Origin: SFTJ01 sp051871555
Lineage (GTDB): Bacteria > Bacteroidota > Bacteroidia > Bacteroidales > Muribaculaceae
Assembly: GCA_051871555.1 (NCBI GenBank)
Contig: JBJECZ010000186.1
Location: 1-15,388 of the forward strand
DNA length: 15,388 bases
Reading direction: 5' to 3'
Numbering within the stretch: the stretch's first letter is position 1; the number at the start of each line of letters is the position of its first letter. Shown piece after piece: positions 7,092 through 14,494 of this stretch. The notes beneath the pieces are model-generated. The model was not told the DNA's origin. It searched no databases and was given only the letters and a program-made list of their open reading frames with translations. A program made the translations under genes and the position numbers.

Positions 7092-9920
7092 ATGAGAAAA
7101 GTTAAAAAGATTGTTTTTGCTGCAATTATGGCAGCGATTTCTGTGCTTAATTCAAGTAATGCAGCTAATGCAGCCGAAACACCCGACAAAGCCCCTGCAG
7201 GCAGCCGTGAGGCAGTGTCGGGCATCATCACCGACTCGGAACGCCATGCGTTGCCCGGTGCATCGATATTGATTGAAGATACCAAAACGGGCGCAATGAG
7301 CGGCATCGACGGCCGTTACACCCTGCTGAACCTAAAGCCCGGCACCTACACCCTGCGCGTGTCGTATGTGGGCTTCAAACCAGTTGTTTGCCGCGTGAAG
7401 GTGGAAAAAGACAAGGTGTCGACACTCGACATTGAGATGAAAGAAGGCACCACACTGCAAGAAGTGAGCGTAACCGGAGCATTCTCCAATCAGCGCCGCG
7501 CATTGCAGATGCAAAAACAGGCTATGGGTGTAACCAACGTGGTTTCAGCCGACCAAGTGGGCAAGTTTCCCGATTCGAATATTGGCGATGCCCTGAAGCG
7601 CATCAATGGCATAAACGTGCAGTACGACCAAGGCGAAGCGCGCTTCGGACAGGTGCGCGGCACCAGCGCCGACCTCACTTCGGTGACTGTCAACGGCAAC
7701 CGTCTGCCTTCGGCTGAGGGCGACACCCGCAATGTGCAGCTTGACCTTATTCCTGCCGATATGGTGCAAACCATCGAGGTGAACAAGGTGGTGACCAGCG
7801 ATATGGACGGCGACGCCATTGGCGGCGGCATTAACCTCATCACAAAGAACACTCCTTATCGCCGCGTGCTCAACTTCACTGCCGGTACGGGATACACTTG
7901 GATTAGCGGCAAACCGCAATGGAACATCGGTGCCACTTGGGGCGACCGTTTCTTCGACAACCGCTTTGGCATTATGGCAAGCGCCAGCTACCAATATGCG
8001 CCCGGCGGCTCGGATAACACCGAATTTGAATATGTGGAGAGTAACGGTGAGATACAGCTCAAGGAGGCTCAGGTGCGTCAGTATTATGTCACTCGCGAGC
8101 GCCAAAGCTATTCACTTTCGCTCGACTATCAGTTCAACCCGCTCAACAAAATTTCGTTTAAGGGCATCTACAATCGCCGCAACGACTGGGAGAACCGCTA
8201 TCGCATCAGCTACAAGAAACTCAATAGCAAAGCCAAGGACCAAAGCGTGGTGGTGCAAACCAAGGCTGGCAGCGACGACACAAAGAGCGCTCGCCTCGAA
8301 CGTCAGCAAACCATGGATTTCACTCTCGATGGCGAGCACTATCTGGGCAACCTCAAGGTTGATTGGGCTTCGAGTTATGCCCGTGCCACCGAGGACCGTC
8401 CAAACGAGCGCTACATCGGCTTCAAGCTAAAAGGTAGCGACAGCATGAACTTTGGCGACGCCATGGAAGACGTGGGCGACCGTCAACCTTATTGCTCGCT
8501 TGCGTTGCCGTCGCTTGCCGAGGGTAACTGGAAGCTCGACGAGTTCACCAATTCCGACCAAAGCATCGTTGAAAACGAATGGAAAGAACGCATCAACTTC
8601 ACCTTGCCGCTCGCTAAGGGCGATTTTGGCAACACGCTGAAGTTCGGCTATAAATACACTCGCAAGGACAAGAAACGCAACACCGAATACTACGACTACA
8701 CCGACGCTGCCGACAAGTATCTCACCGATTGGCAAAATGGCGTGATAACTGAAATTCGCGACGGTTTCATGCCGGGTAGCCAGTATCCAATCGGCACACA
8801 GTTTGTGGGCAAGAATTATCTCGGTCAATTGAAATTCAACAAAGCCGACGGCGAAGAGCTCTACGAGGAAGAGGCAGGCAACTACAAGGCGCTTGAGCAG
8901 ATTCACGCTGCTTACATCCGCCTCGACCAGAAGTTAGGCTCGAAACTCGATGCCACTTTGGGCTTGCGCCTCGAGCACACTCGCCTCACCACCAGCGGCG
9001 TGAACTATGTGATGACTGAAGACGAGGAAGAAAGCCTCACTCCAACCGGCGATTTCAACAACAACTACACCAACTTGCTGCCAAGCCTGTTGCTGAAGTA
9101 TAAACTGAGCGACGACGGCAACCTGCGCGCCTCGGTCACTAAGACTATCTCTCGTCCGAAATACTCGGCATTGGTTGCCAACAAGAGCTTTAACCTTGCC
9201 GACCAGGAAGCCACCATCGGCGACCCGAACATCAAGCCTACTTCGTCGTGGAACATCGACCTCTCGGCTGACTACTACTTCAAGAGCGTGGGCATGGTGA
9301 GCCTCGGATTGTTCTACAAGGACATCAAGCGCGTGAATGTTGAAACACTTGGCTATTACACCGGTGCCGAACTTGGTCTTGCCGGCAACAGCGAGATGTT
9401 TGAAGTCACTCAAAACATGAATGCCTACGATGCTCGCATCTTTGGCGTTGAGGCTGCCTATCAACGCGATTTCGGCTTCATCGCTCCGTGGCTGCGCTGC
9501 GTGGGATTCTACGGCAACTACACCTACACCCACAGCTCGACACGCAACTATAACCCTCGCTTGGGCATCAAGGATGGCGACAACGTAACCATGGCTGGCT
9601 CGCCTGAGCACACCGCCAACGCTTCGCTATACTTCGAAAAGAGCGGCATCAACGTGCGCCTGTCGTATAACTTCGCATCGAGCTTCATCGACACCATGAA
9701 CACTGGCAGCCGCGCCCTCGACCGCTACTACGACAAGGTGAACTACCTCGACCTCAATGCCAGCTACACCTGGGGAGGCAAAACCCGCTTCACTGTGTTT
9801 GCCGAAGCCAACAACCTGCTCAACCAGCCGCTGCGCTACTATCAAGGTGTTGCCGACCGCACAATGCAAGTTGAATACTACGGCGTGAAATTGAATGCCG
9901 GTATCAAGATTAATTTGTAA
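7092..9920 (+). CDS. TonB-dependent receptor with carboxypeptidase-regulatory-like N-terminal domain (TIGR01782 type)
   Basis: A 942-aa outer-membrane receptor that would import a substrate using TonB-ExbBD energy. The signal peptide is cleaved near residue 27 (AANA-AE). Residues about 41-118 form a carboxypeptidase-D regulatory-like beta domain (SGIITD, LPGASILIEDT, GRYTLLNLKPGTYTLRVSYVGF). A TonB-box-like EVSVTG follows at 124-129, then the plug with KFPDSNIGDALKRINGI and the segment NKVVTSDMDGDAIGGGINL, the latter typical of the TIGR01782 (TonB-Xanth-Caul) group rather than of SusC. The barrel fills the rest and ends in a strand-like KLNAGIKINL. No SusD-like lipoprotein is next to it. Instead a secreted metallophosphoesterase starts 37 bp downstream, so a phosphorylated compound, or what is left after phosphate removal, is a reasonable substrate guess. 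The gene is GC-richer than the DNA just upstream. Confidence 0.93.
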   Translation: MRKVKKIVFAAIMAAISVLNSSNAANAAETPDKAPAGSREAVSGIITDSERHALPGASILIEDTKTGAMSGIDGRYTLLNLKPGTYTLRVSYVGFKPVVCRVKVEKDKVSTLDIEMKEGTTLQEVSVTGAFSNQRRALQMQKQAMGVTNVVSADQVGKFPDSNIGDALKRINGINVQYDQGEARFGQVRGTSADLTSVTVNGNRLPSAEGDTRNVQLDLIPADMVQTIEVNKVVTSDMDGDAIGGGINLITKNTPYRRVLNFTAGTGYTWISGKPQWNIGATWGDRFFDNRFGIMASASYQYAPGGSDNTEFEYVESNGEIQLKEAQVRQYYVTRERQSYSLSLDYQFNPLNKISFKGIYNRRNDWENRYRISYKKLNSKAKDQSVVVQTKAGSDDTKSARLERQQTMDFTLDGEHYLGNLKVDWASSYARATEDRPNERYIGFKLKGSDSMNFGDAMEDVGDRQPYCSLALPSLAEGNWKLDEFTNSDQSIVENEWKERINFTLPLAKGDFGNTLKFGYKYTRKDKKRNTEYYDYTDAADKYLTDWQNGVITEIRDGFMPGSQYPIGTQFVGKNYLGQLKFNKADGEELYEEEAGNYKALEQIHAAYIRLDQKLGSKLDATLGLRLEHTRLTTSGVNYVMTEDEEESLTPTGDFNNNYTNLLPSLLLKYKLSDDGNLRASVTKTISRPKYSALVANKSFNLADQEATIGDPNIKPTSSWNIDLSADYYFKSVGMVSLGLFYKDIKRVNVETLGYYTGAELGLAGNSEMFEVTQNMNAYDARIFGVEAAYQRDFGFIAPWLRCVGFYGNYTYTHSSTRNYNPRLGIKDGDNVTMAGSPEHTANASLYFEKSGINVRLSYNFASSFIDTMNTGSRALDRYYDKVNYLDLNASYTWGGKTRFTVFAEANNLLNQPLRYYQGVADRTMQVEYYGVKLNAGIKINL

Positions 9921-9957
9921 TTTAGCTACCACTAACCCTCTAAGAGATTAACCAACT

Positions 9958-10935
9958 ATGATAATTACAAAAGAAAACCGATTGACTCTGCGCTTGGCAT
10001 TGCTTGCTACGGCTTTGGTGGCATCGTTGGCACTGGCTGTGTTCAATGCAAACGCTCAGGATGCCAAGGCTTGGAAGGAACTGAAAGCCGACGTGAACTT
10101 GTTTGTTGCCAACGACCTCGGTCGAAACGGCTACTATCAGCAGCGCCCAATTGCCGACCTTATGGGCAATATGGCTGAGGAAATCGGTCCGGAATGTGTG
10201 CTTGCCGTGGGCGATGTGCATCACTTCAACGGCGTGGCATCGGTCGACGACCCGCTGTGGACATCGAATTACGAATCGATTTACACACATCCCGAACTTA
10301 TGATTGATTGGCTGCCTGTGCTCGGCAACCACGAATATCGCGGCAACACTCGCGCGGTGCTCGACTATTCGTTGCGCAGCCGCCGATGGGTGATGCCGGG
10401 CAGATACTACAGCCGCGTTTACGAAAGCCATGGCACCACAGTGCGTGTGGTGATGATTGACACCACGCCGCTGATTGAGAAATATCGCACCGACAGCATC
10501 ACCTATCCCGATGCCTGCAAGCAGGACATCGCCGAGCAGATGCAGTGGCTCGACGCCACGCTAAAGGCTGCTCGCGAAGATTGGGTGATTGTGCTGGGCC
10601 ACCATCCGGTGTTTGCCCAAACACCCAAGGCTGACAGCGAGCGCGCCGATATGCAGCGCGTGCTGCTGCCTGTGCTGCGCCGCTACGGCAATGTGGCAAT
10701 GTATGTGTGCGGTCACATCCACAACTTCCAGCATCTGCGTGTGGCAGGCGATGGCATCGACTATGTGGTGAACTCGGCTGGCTCGCTTGCCCGCAAGGTG
10801 AAGGCTGTTGAGGGCACGCAATTCTGCTCGCCCGAAGCTGGTTTCTCGGTGATTTCAGCCAACAAGCAGTCGCTGGCGCTGTATATGATTGACGGCAAAG
10901 GTGTGGCAATCAACAAAGTGGAACAAAGGAAATAG
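9958..10935 (+). CDS. Exported metallophosphoesterase, ACP5/purple-acid-phosphatase-like
   Basis: A 325-aa binuclear-metal phosphoesterase, exported by a signal peptide cleaved near A33 (NANA-QD). The calcineurin-like motifs appear in order: D53-L-G, G85-D86 in GDVHHFNGV, G123-N124-H125-E, H215 in GHHP and G252-H253-I-H255. Arrangement and spacing match tartrate-resistant acid phosphatase (ACP5) and its bacterial relatives. It would hydrolyse phosphate monoesters in the periplasm or outside the cell. The tyrosine that binds Fe(III) in true purple acid phosphatases (the Y of the GDNFY-type motif) is replaced by H89, so a different metal content is likely. It follows the receptor by 37 bp on the same strand and ends before a strong terminator, so the two form an operon. 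No lipobox is seen. Substrate is not known from sequence. Confidence 0.9.
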   Translation: MIITKENRLTLRLALLATALVASLALAVFNANAQDAKAWKELKADVNLFVANDLGRNGYYQQRPIADLMGNMAEEIGPECVLAVGDVHHFNGVASVDDPLWTSNYESIYTHPELMIDWLPVLGNHEYRGNTRAVLDYSLRSRRWVMPGRYYSRVYESHGTTVRVVMIDTTPLIEKYRTDSITYPDACKQDIAEQMQWLDATLKAAREDWVIVLGHHPVFAQTPKADSERADMQRVLLPVLRRYGNVAMYVCGHIHNFQHLRVAGDGIDYVVNSAGSLARKVKAVEGTQFCSPEAGFSVISANKQSLALYMIDGKGVAINKVEQRK

Positions 10936-10980
10936 GAGATATGATTTTTCTTGCCTGAATCCGTATCAGGAATAACACAA

Positions 10981-11008
10981 AATGGGGTTGCATCGAAGCA
11001 GCCCCATT
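10981..11008. terminator. Bidirectional intrinsic terminator between convergent units
   Basis: AATGGGG (10981-10987) pairs with CCCCATT (11002-11008), and the stem continues inward through TTGC/GCAG (one G-U pair) for 11 pairs around the loop ATCGAA. On the plus strand GTTTTGCT follows. On the minus strand TTTTGTGTTATT follows. It sits between the phosphatase stop at 10935 and the zinc-arm protein stop at 11032, so it can serve both. A weaker stem, CCTGA/TCAGG, lies at 10954-10970. Confidence 0.8.
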
Positions 11009-11031
11009 GTTTTGCTATATTGACAGGTGGC

Positions 11032-12786
11032 TTAGAATATCAGTCCCCATAGCCACGAAATCAGCTCCCAAGCAAGCATGATAATCACTACAACTATCAT
11101 CAGTGCCACTTTGAGCACCCAAAGCACAAGGCCTACAATCCATTCCACCAGCAGACTGCCGCCCAGTGCCACTATCACGTCGGTGACCGCGAGCGCCAGA
11201 ACGCTTATCACGGCGAACGTGACAAATCCCCACACCACACCTATGGTGTTGAGCTTGGTGGTTGCGTAGTAGAGCTTGGGGAACAGCGGGCGCTTGCAGC
11301 TCATATACACAAACCACAGAATCACTATCGACAGCAAGGTCATCGACATCGGGTAGGAGTCGTATCCCATTGTGTTGGGGTCGTTGGCGTGCGCCATAAA
11401 CTTCAGCACCGGGTTGTAGACATCGTAGAAATGATAGATGCAAGGCACGCCAAACAGCAACATCGGGATGAATGCCAGTGCGGCACCCATCTCGTGCAGA
11501 TGCCCCATTTTGCGTTTGGCTATGGCAAGCAGCCTTGCGGCGCGCGAGCGTGTGCCGTAAACGTCCATATCGCTGGCAATGTTGGAGTGGTGCCATGCCT
11601 GCGGGAACATGCGTCTGCGCATATATTTCTCGGTGTTGTCCATCACTTCCTCGGCATGCTCGCTGATGGGCGATGTGCTGCCCGGTCGGAACGCGTTGTT
11701 GAGTAGCACGCCTTGATACGACGAGCCATTGTAGGTGTATTCGAAGTAATAGGCGTCGAGGCGCGTGATGGTGAGGCTCTGGTAGATTATTGATTTGCCG
11801 TCTTTTTTCTCGGCAGTGAGCATTTTGTCGAAGAATCCGCCCATCTGCTGGTTGAGTTCGGTGAGTTTTTGGCTGGTGATATTGCCTTTCGAGTTCAACT
11901 CGCTGTACACTTCGTAGCCTTTATATTTCGAGTGAATATCGGCAAACTCGCCGCTTTTGAACATCGATGTGTCGGAGACGTAATTGGTGTTGTGGCTGTA
12001 AGAGAACTGCTGCATCACGGCGCGGTAGCGAATCATTTGTCTTTGCCCGTCGCAGGTGGGGCAAGTGACTCTGCCGTCACCGCCGCATGTGCGACAAGTG
12101 ACTCTGCCGTCACCGCCGCATGTGCTGCAAGTGAAAGAGCCTCTACCGTTGCACGAAGTGCATACTTGGCGCCCCCTGCCACCGCAACTGCTGCATGTTT
12201 TTGAGTCGTTTACGGTCACATATTCGGTGATGTTGCCGCGATAGCGGATTTCCTGGTGTGAATAATTTTTATAACCGTTTCCGCTGCAAGAGTAGCAGTG
12301 TTTTGAGCCTTGTCCGTCGCAACTTGAGCAATATTTTGTGCCACGTCCGCCGCAACTTGAGCAGGTCACTCTGCCATCGCCGCCGCATTTGCTGCAAGTC
12401 ACTTTTCCGCTGCCCGAGCAGGTGCGGCAGGTGTAGATTTGCTCGGTGTTTTCAATCACATGCTTATGCGTCACGTCGCTCAGCGTCGATGGCGCTGCGT
12501 AGAGGTTGAGCGACCATACCGGTTTGTCGGGCACATAGCGCCCGGCTTTGCCGCGATATGGGTCGTCGAAGTCAGCCTTCCAGCGGCTCTCGTATTGCGT
12601 GTCGAGTTTGAGTGTGTACATTGGCCTCAGCGACACGGTGCTGATGCTTATGTCGTCGCCGAGCGAGGTTAATGGGTTGTGGGGTATGCTATTTGCATAG
12701 GTGTTCACAGCCTGGCGTATGCGGCGTTCCATTGCCTTGTCGAGAGTTACGGCATAGCGGGGTTTAAGGTCTTCTTTTGTTGCCAT
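11032..12786 (-). CDS. Membrane protein with ten DnaJ-like CxxCxGxG zinc motifs
   Basis: A 584-aa protein without signal peptide. Residues 1-115 are soluble and unrecognised. Two arrays follow, each with five CxxCxGxG-type motifs at 11-residue period: first cysteines at 120, 131, 142, 153, 164 and at 198, 209, 220, 231, 242. A 26-residue linker separates them. DnaJ/Hsp40 has four such motifs that bind two zinc ions; ten would fit about five. By analogy the two arrays would pair as a long hairpin arm. The last motif ends in GQR instead of G-x-G. Residues 246-425 are a mixed soluble region. After about residue 430 come four or five hydrophobic helices up to the very C-terminus (WELISWLWGLIF). 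No J domain is present, so it is not a classical DnaJ. The zinc arm is probably cytoplasmic. The start lies 3 bp past the stop of the lipoprotein gene and has a strong AGGAGG, so the two are coupled. Function unknown. Confidence 0.88.
   Translation of the reverse strand: MATKEDLKPRYAVTLDKAMERRIRQAVNTYANSIPHNPLTSLGDDISISTVSLRPMYTLKLDTQYESRWKADFDDPYRGKAGRYVPDKPVWSLNLYAAPSTLSDVTHKHVIENTEQIYTCRTCSGSGKVTCSKCGGDGRVTCSSCGGRGTKYCSSCDGQGSKHCYSCSGNGYKNYSHQEIRYRGNITEYVTVNDSKTCSSCGGRGRQVCTSCNGRGSFTCSTCGGDGRVTCRTCGGDGRVTCPTCDGQRQMIRYRAVMQQFSYSHNTNYVSDTSMFKSGEFADIHSKYKGYEVYSELNSKGNITSQKLTELNQQMGGFFDKMLTAEKKDGKSIIYQSLTITRLDAYYFEYTYNGSSYQGVLLNNAFRPGSTSPISEHAEEVMDNTEKYMRRRMFPQAWHHSNIASDMDVYGTRSRAARLLAIAKRKMGHLHEMGAALAFIPMLLFGVPCIYHFYDVYNPVLKFMAHANDPNTMGYDSYPMSMTLLSIVILWFVYMSCKRPLFPKLYYATTKLNTIGVVWGFVTFAVISVLALAVTDVIVALGGSLLVEWIVGLVLWVLKVALMIVVVIIMLAWELISWLWGLIF
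12062..12127. repeat. Near-identical 33-bp tandem duplication inside the zinc-motif array
   Basis: Units 12062-12094 and 12095-12127 share the same 31 bases and differ only at the last two. Each encodes one CxxCGGDGRVT unit (around cysteines 220 and 231). A more diverged copy of the same words occurs near 12360-12400. The close match at DNA level points to a recent expansion of the array. Confidence 0.8.
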
Positions 12787-12789
12787 AGG

Positions 12790-13305
12790 TCAGTCCTCCT
12801 CGTCGTCGTTGAATGGTGAGCGAATAAACACTTTGTAGATTTTCAATATCAAGAAAATGAGCAGCACAAAGGCCGAGATGAGAATGAGCAGGCTCGAGCC
12901 AAAGAGCGAATCAGCCGATTCTACGCCCATTTTGCGGTTGATGTAGGGCGTTTTGTCGACGTTGTCGTAAGCATCCTTTATTGAATCGGCAAGCTCGGGG
13001 CGAGCCAGTGCCAGCGAATCGGTTACGATGAGGCTGTCGGGCGCTTCGAGGTAGTATTTAATGTAGTTTTTCACAGTGGAAAACGGGTTAATCCTGAGTA
13101 TTTTCACGTCGGGTTCTTGAAACACAACGTGGGTGACGCTGTCGTTTGCGAGCGCCGTGACGGAGTCGGTGGCTGCCGAGTCAATCACCGCTGAGCGCCA
13201 GTTGATGTGCCCGATGGTCACCGAATGGTTTTCGCGATGTCTGCCACCGCACGCCGTGAGGGCAAGCACGAGCAGAATGAACAGTGGCAATAATGGGTTT
13301 TTCAT
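12790..13305 (-). CDS. Lipoprotein with C-terminal transmembrane helix and acidic cytoplasmic tail (171 aa)
   Basis: The signal peptide ends in a lipobox L-T-A-C19, followed by GGRHRE, which has no acidic surface-export signal. Residues about 25-130 form a soluble domain rich in Asp, Ser, Ala and Val (repeated DSVT/DSL words) that I do not recognise. A hydrophobic helix at about 136-155 follows, then KIYKVFIR and the acidic end NDDEED. The positive residues after the helix place the tail in the cytoplasm, so the mature protein would be held in the inner membrane at both ends, with its middle in the periplasm. The coding bases of the acidic tail also supply the AGGAGG ribosome site for the zinc-motif gene that begins 3 bp after the stop. 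Cotranscription with the DUF4369 gene 62 bp upstream is likely, as no good promoter lies between. Confidence 0.82.
   Translation of the reverse strand: MKNPLLPLFILLVLALTACGGRHRENHSVTIGHINWRSAVIDSAATDSVTALANDSVTHVVFQEPDVKILRINPFSTVKNYIKYYLEAPDSLIVTDSLALARPELADSIKDAYDNVDKTPYINRKMGVESADSLFGSSLLILISAFVLLIFLILKIYKVFIRSPFNDDEED
12795..12800 (-). promoter_or_regulatory. Strong ribosome binding site for the zinc-motif gene
   Basis: AGGAGG lies 8 nt before the ATG at 12786, inside the last codons of the upstream lipoprotein gene. Strong Shine-Dalgarno sites are uncommon in Bacteroidetes, so it supports this start and coupled translation. Confidence 0.65.
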
Positions 13306-13367
13306 AATCAGGGTATATTTTTTTGATGGTTAATAAATGGTTGTTTAGAGATTCTGGAAGCCTAATC

Positions 13368-14399
13368 CTATTTCTTTTTGGGGCTTTTCTTTCCTCCGGC
13401 TTTCAGCACCTTGGTGAGTTCGGCAAGCGATTCGCCGCGGTAGTGGTATATGCCCAGAGAGTCGATGAGCAGATATCGTGGAGTGGTGAATGAGCTGATG
13501 TTGCTCATATACTTTCCGTCAGGACCGCCTGGCGCCCAAAAATGTGTCCAATCGGTGCTGTCGGCTTTGAAAGTGGCGCGCCACACGGTGGTGTCGCCGT
13601 CGACAAGCACGTCAGCCACCTGCAGGCGTTTGCCGTAGGACTTAGCCAGTTGCTTGATGGAGTCGGCAGTGGCTCTGTGTTTGGCATCGTCGCGGCTCCA
13701 TAGCCACAGCAGGCTGAAGCTGTGTCCGTTGGCGCGGAATGTGCTCCATTTGCCGGTCGATTCATATAGGTCGAGCATAAAATAGTGCTTGTTGCTTTCT
13801 TTTTTCGAGCGCTCGTTGCGCAGCGTCTGGAAGGTGCTGATGAGGAACAGCGGCTTGGCGTCGTCGTTGATGTTGCCAAGCAGTTTGTCTACGGCATCGG
13901 TGTTGGCGAGGCTGCCGTAGTCGTAGAGCAGCAGCAAGGTCGACACCACATTGTCGGGGTTCTCGCGGATATATTTTTCAATGGCAATGTCGAGCATGGG
14001 CTGATTGCCCGCGTCAACCAGTTCTTTATTTTCCTTGATGAATTTGCTCCACTCCTCGCTGGCGTCCGACCCTTTGAATTCAATGCCCATGGGGTCGGTG
14101 AGCGCGCCGCGGAATTTCAGTTTGTCGCCGTTTTTCACAGCCATTCGGGCGATGAGCCGGTTGTCACTGTCGAGCACTTGCAGCACGGTGAGCTCGGGCG
14201 CAAAGCCTTCGTAGCTCAGGCGGTCGTCGTTGGCAGTCACCCAATCGCTTTGCACGCCATCGCTTGTGGCGTACACTATCTGCACATTTTGCGTGCCGAG
14301 ACCTTCGATGCGTGCTTCAAGGCGAAAACTGTCGCTGCCGCATGCTGCAAACATCATTGCTGTGGTGAGGAGTATGACTATTAGCTGTAGTTGCTTCAT
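13368..14399 (-). CDS. DUF4369-type lipoprotein with thioredoxin-like domain lacking CxxC
   Basis: A 343-aa envelope lipoprotein with lipobox F-A-A-C20. The N-terminal part (about 24-110, SFRLEARIEGL through NGDKLKFRG) matches the DUF4369 beta domain that in Bacteroidetes precedes TlpA/AhpC-type thioredoxin folds. A helical middle region follows (about 115-215). The C-terminal part from about residue 228 looks like a thioredoxin fold: the strand FSLLWLW, where family members carry WCxxC, is followed by SRDD, and TTPRYLLID (P307) keeps the cis-proline loop. C20 is the only cysteine in the whole protein, so thiol-disulfide chemistry is ruled out for the mature lipidated form and a binding or scaffold role is more likely. 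The C-terminal tail is lysine-rich (GGKKSPKKK). It is the first gene of the minus-strand run that continues with the lipoprotein and zinc-motif genes. Confidence 0.82.
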   Translation of the reverse strand: MKQLQLIVILLTTAMMFAACGSDSFRLEARIEGLGTQNVQIVYATSDGVQSDWVTANDDRLSYEGFAPELTVLQVLDSDNRLIARMAVKNGDKLKFRGALTDPMGIEFKGSDASEEWSKFIKENKELVDAGNQPMLDIAIEKYIRENPDNVVSTLLLLYDYGSLANTDAVDKLLGNINDDAKPLFLISTFQTLRNERSKKESNKHYFMLDLYESTGKWSTFRANGHSFSLLWLWSRDDAKHRATADSIKQLAKSYGKRLQVADVLVDGDTTVWRATFKADSTDWTHFWAPGGPDGKYMSNISSFTTPRYLLIDSLGIYHYRGESLAELTKVLKAGGKKSPKKK

Positions 14400-14431
14400 T
14401 TGTATGTTGAAGGAAAAATAGTTGTTTTTTG

Positions 14432-14462
14432 TAAAATTACATATTTATTTTTCAAAATACAA
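14432..14462 (-). promoter_or_regulatory. Possible promoter for the DUF4369 lipoprotein run
   Basis: On the minus strand, ATTG (TTG at 14460-14462) is followed after 20 nt by TAATTTTA (14432-14439), one base off TAnnTTTG. It would give a leader of roughly 25-30 nt. Read-through from the repressor gene upstream is an alternative; only a weak stem (CATTT/AAATG, 14465-14480) separates them. Confidence 0.35.
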
Positions 14463-14494
14463 TACATTTGGCACTAAATGCTCCGAAAACAACG

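Noticed and set aside
8934..9611. A 225-codon frame antisense to the receptor gene, and similar long antisense frames elsewhere
   Set aside because: They mirror the codon pattern of GC-richer genes on the other strand and encode no recognisable domain.
11032..12786. Annotation as DnaJ
   Set aside because: There is no J domain (no HPD motif) and no C-terminal peptide-binding domain, and the protein has several membrane helices; only the cysteine motif is shared.
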